From contig NC_089593.1 in NCBI RefSeq assembly GCF_019320115.1, positions 40,184,914 through 40,248,913 on the forward strand: 64,000 nt of DNA. The letters run 5' to 3'. The translations under genes were made by a program, and so were the position numbers. Below the pieces are notes generated by a model. That model was not told the origin of the DNA. It worked only from the letters and a program-made list of their open reading frames with translations, and made no database searches. The stretch is from Miscanthus floridulus. Taxonomy: Eukaryota > Streptophyta > Magnoliopsida > Poales > Poaceae. This document shows, piece after piece, positions 63,497-64,000 of the stretch (position 1 is the stretch's first letter; the number at the start of each line of letters is the position of its first letter).

Positions 63497-64000
63497 GCAC
63501 TAATACTAACACTATATCTAAACGGATCAAAACGAGATTCCACTTGAGCCTCATCACCTAGGAGTTCTATCGGGTGCGGTCAAAATGATTTCCGATCCTT
63601 GTTTGGAACAAACCGTGCACCTATCTTGCACTAATACTAACACTATCTCCAAACAGACCGAAACAAGATTCCACTTGAGCCTCGTCAACTAGGAGTTCCA
63701 TTGGGGTCTTCCGAAATGATTTCCAAGACTTGTTTGGCATAAACAGTGCACCTATCTTGCACTGATACTAACACTATCTCCAAACGGACCGAAACAAGTT
63801 TCTACTTGAGCCTCGTCACCTAGGAGTACCATCGGGTGCGTCCAAAATGATTTCTGATCCTATGGTACGTTTGGAACAAACCGTGCACCTATCTTGCACT
63901 AATACTAACACTATATCCAAATGGACCGAAACGAGTTTCCACTTGAGCCTCGTCACCTAGGAGTTCTATCAGGTGTGGTCAAAATGATTTCCGAGCCTTG
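63497..64000 (+). repeat. Macro-unit S, copy 2 (right-truncated by window)
   Basis: 504 bp matching 55,393 onward at +8,104, through the markers listed for copy 1. The window ends inside its fourth monomer, so whether the whole S unit repeats cannot be seen here. Confidence 0.75.

Larger units (their letters stand above)
1..64000 (+). repeat. Satellite DNA array, 131/137-bp monomers, probable plant centromeric satellite
   Basis: The whole window is head-to-tail copies of one monomer. Taking 'gtgcacctatcttgcac' as the monomer start, the first starts fall at 3, 134, 271, 402, 533 and 670, giving steps of 131, 137, 131, 131 and 137. All copies I read are in the same orientation; no inversion and no foreign insertion was found. 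No gene of any kind can be supported. Both monomer lengths leave remainder 2 on division by 3, so the reading frame shifts at each monomer, and a TAG lies in the common 'cacctaggag' box, so long coding frames cannot arise. Length and organisation fit centromeric satellites of grasses. I recall similarity to the ~137-bp sorghum/sugarcane centromere repeat but could not align it. A pericentromeric or subtelomeric satellite remains possible. Confidence 0.97.

Noticed and set aside
1..64000. CRISPR-like array of direct repeats
   Set aside because: There are no unique spacers; the whole 131/137-bp unit is repeated without gaps, unlike the 23-47-bp repeats of CRISPR arrays.
1..64000. Ribosomal DNA, telomere or subtelomere repeats
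   Set aside because: No rRNA-like conserved stretch and no TTTAGGG or TTAGGG run was seen anywhere.
1..64000. CENP-B box
   Set aside because: No match to the core TTCG....A..CGGG pattern in the monomer on either strand by eye. 'ttccatcgggtgc' shares only part of it.
1..64000. LTR retrotransposon or MITE boundaries at family changes (24,882; 29,119; 36,206; 55,393)
   Set aside because: No terminal repeats, target-site duplications or non-satellite bases at any of them. Each is a satellite-to-satellite join.
1..64000. Inverted blocks or strand switches within the array
   Set aside because: Every monomer read has GTGCAC/ATGCAC, then 'actaacac', then 'gattccac', then the CCTAGG box, in the same direction. 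No reverse-complement stretch was seen.

Overview
The window is one uninterrupted head-to-tail satellite DNA array: about 480 monomers of 131 or 137 bp, all on the same strand, from the first base to the last. I see no gene, RNA gene, transposon, promoter or non-satellite sequence. The short open frames (60-84 codons) are by-products of the repeat. Array size, monomer length and higher-order organisation fit a plant centromeric (CENH3-type) satellite. From memory the monomer resembles the ~137-bp centromeric satellite of sorghum, sugarcane and relatives (CEN38/SCEN type, Andropogoneae grasses). That assignment is recalled, not computed, and I hold it at about 50-60%.

Three monomer subtypes recur. 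T1 (137 bp) has 'gagtaccatcgggtgcgtcc' and a 6-bp-longer tail containing 'atggtacg'. T2 (131 bp) has 'ttctatcgggtgcggtc' and ends 'tttggaacaaacc'. T3 (131 bp) has 'ttccatcgggtgcttcc' and ends 'tttggcacaaacc'. The commonest order is T3-T1-T2 (399 bp), interrupted by T3-T2 pairs.

Layout. (1) 1-24,881: three copies of an 8.34-kb macro-unit L (63 monomers), the first cut by the window edge. Each L is a 6-monomer block D (798 bp) followed by three 19-monomer blocks A, B and C (2,513 bp each). (2) 24,882-29,118: an 18-monomer unit E (~2,388 bp), one full copy and one truncated copy. (3) 29,119-36,569: a mosaic zone containing block Q (30,000-34,470), a 1,995-bp duplication and a nested 530-bp four-monomer duplication. 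(4) 36,570-41,741: tandem 2,122-bp unit P (16 monomers), with one 928-bp partial copy. (5) 41,742-55,392: a 6,374-bp, 48-monomer unit G (a P fused to a second copy of Q), two full copies and a partial. (6) 55,393-64,000: a second macro-unit S of 8,104 bp (61 monomers), containing three 2,39x-bp 18-monomer copies (F1-F3). It starts again at 63,497.

Nothing here acts through encoded proteins. If the centromere assignment is right, the array would be a platform for centromeric nucleosomes. Its nested periods record repeated unequal crossing-over and segmental tandem duplication. Near-identity between neighbouring macro-units implies very recent amplification, or needs an assembly check. Coordinates of block edges are exact where a period could be measured from shared markers and approximate (about +/-70 bp) where blocks merge into related monomers.
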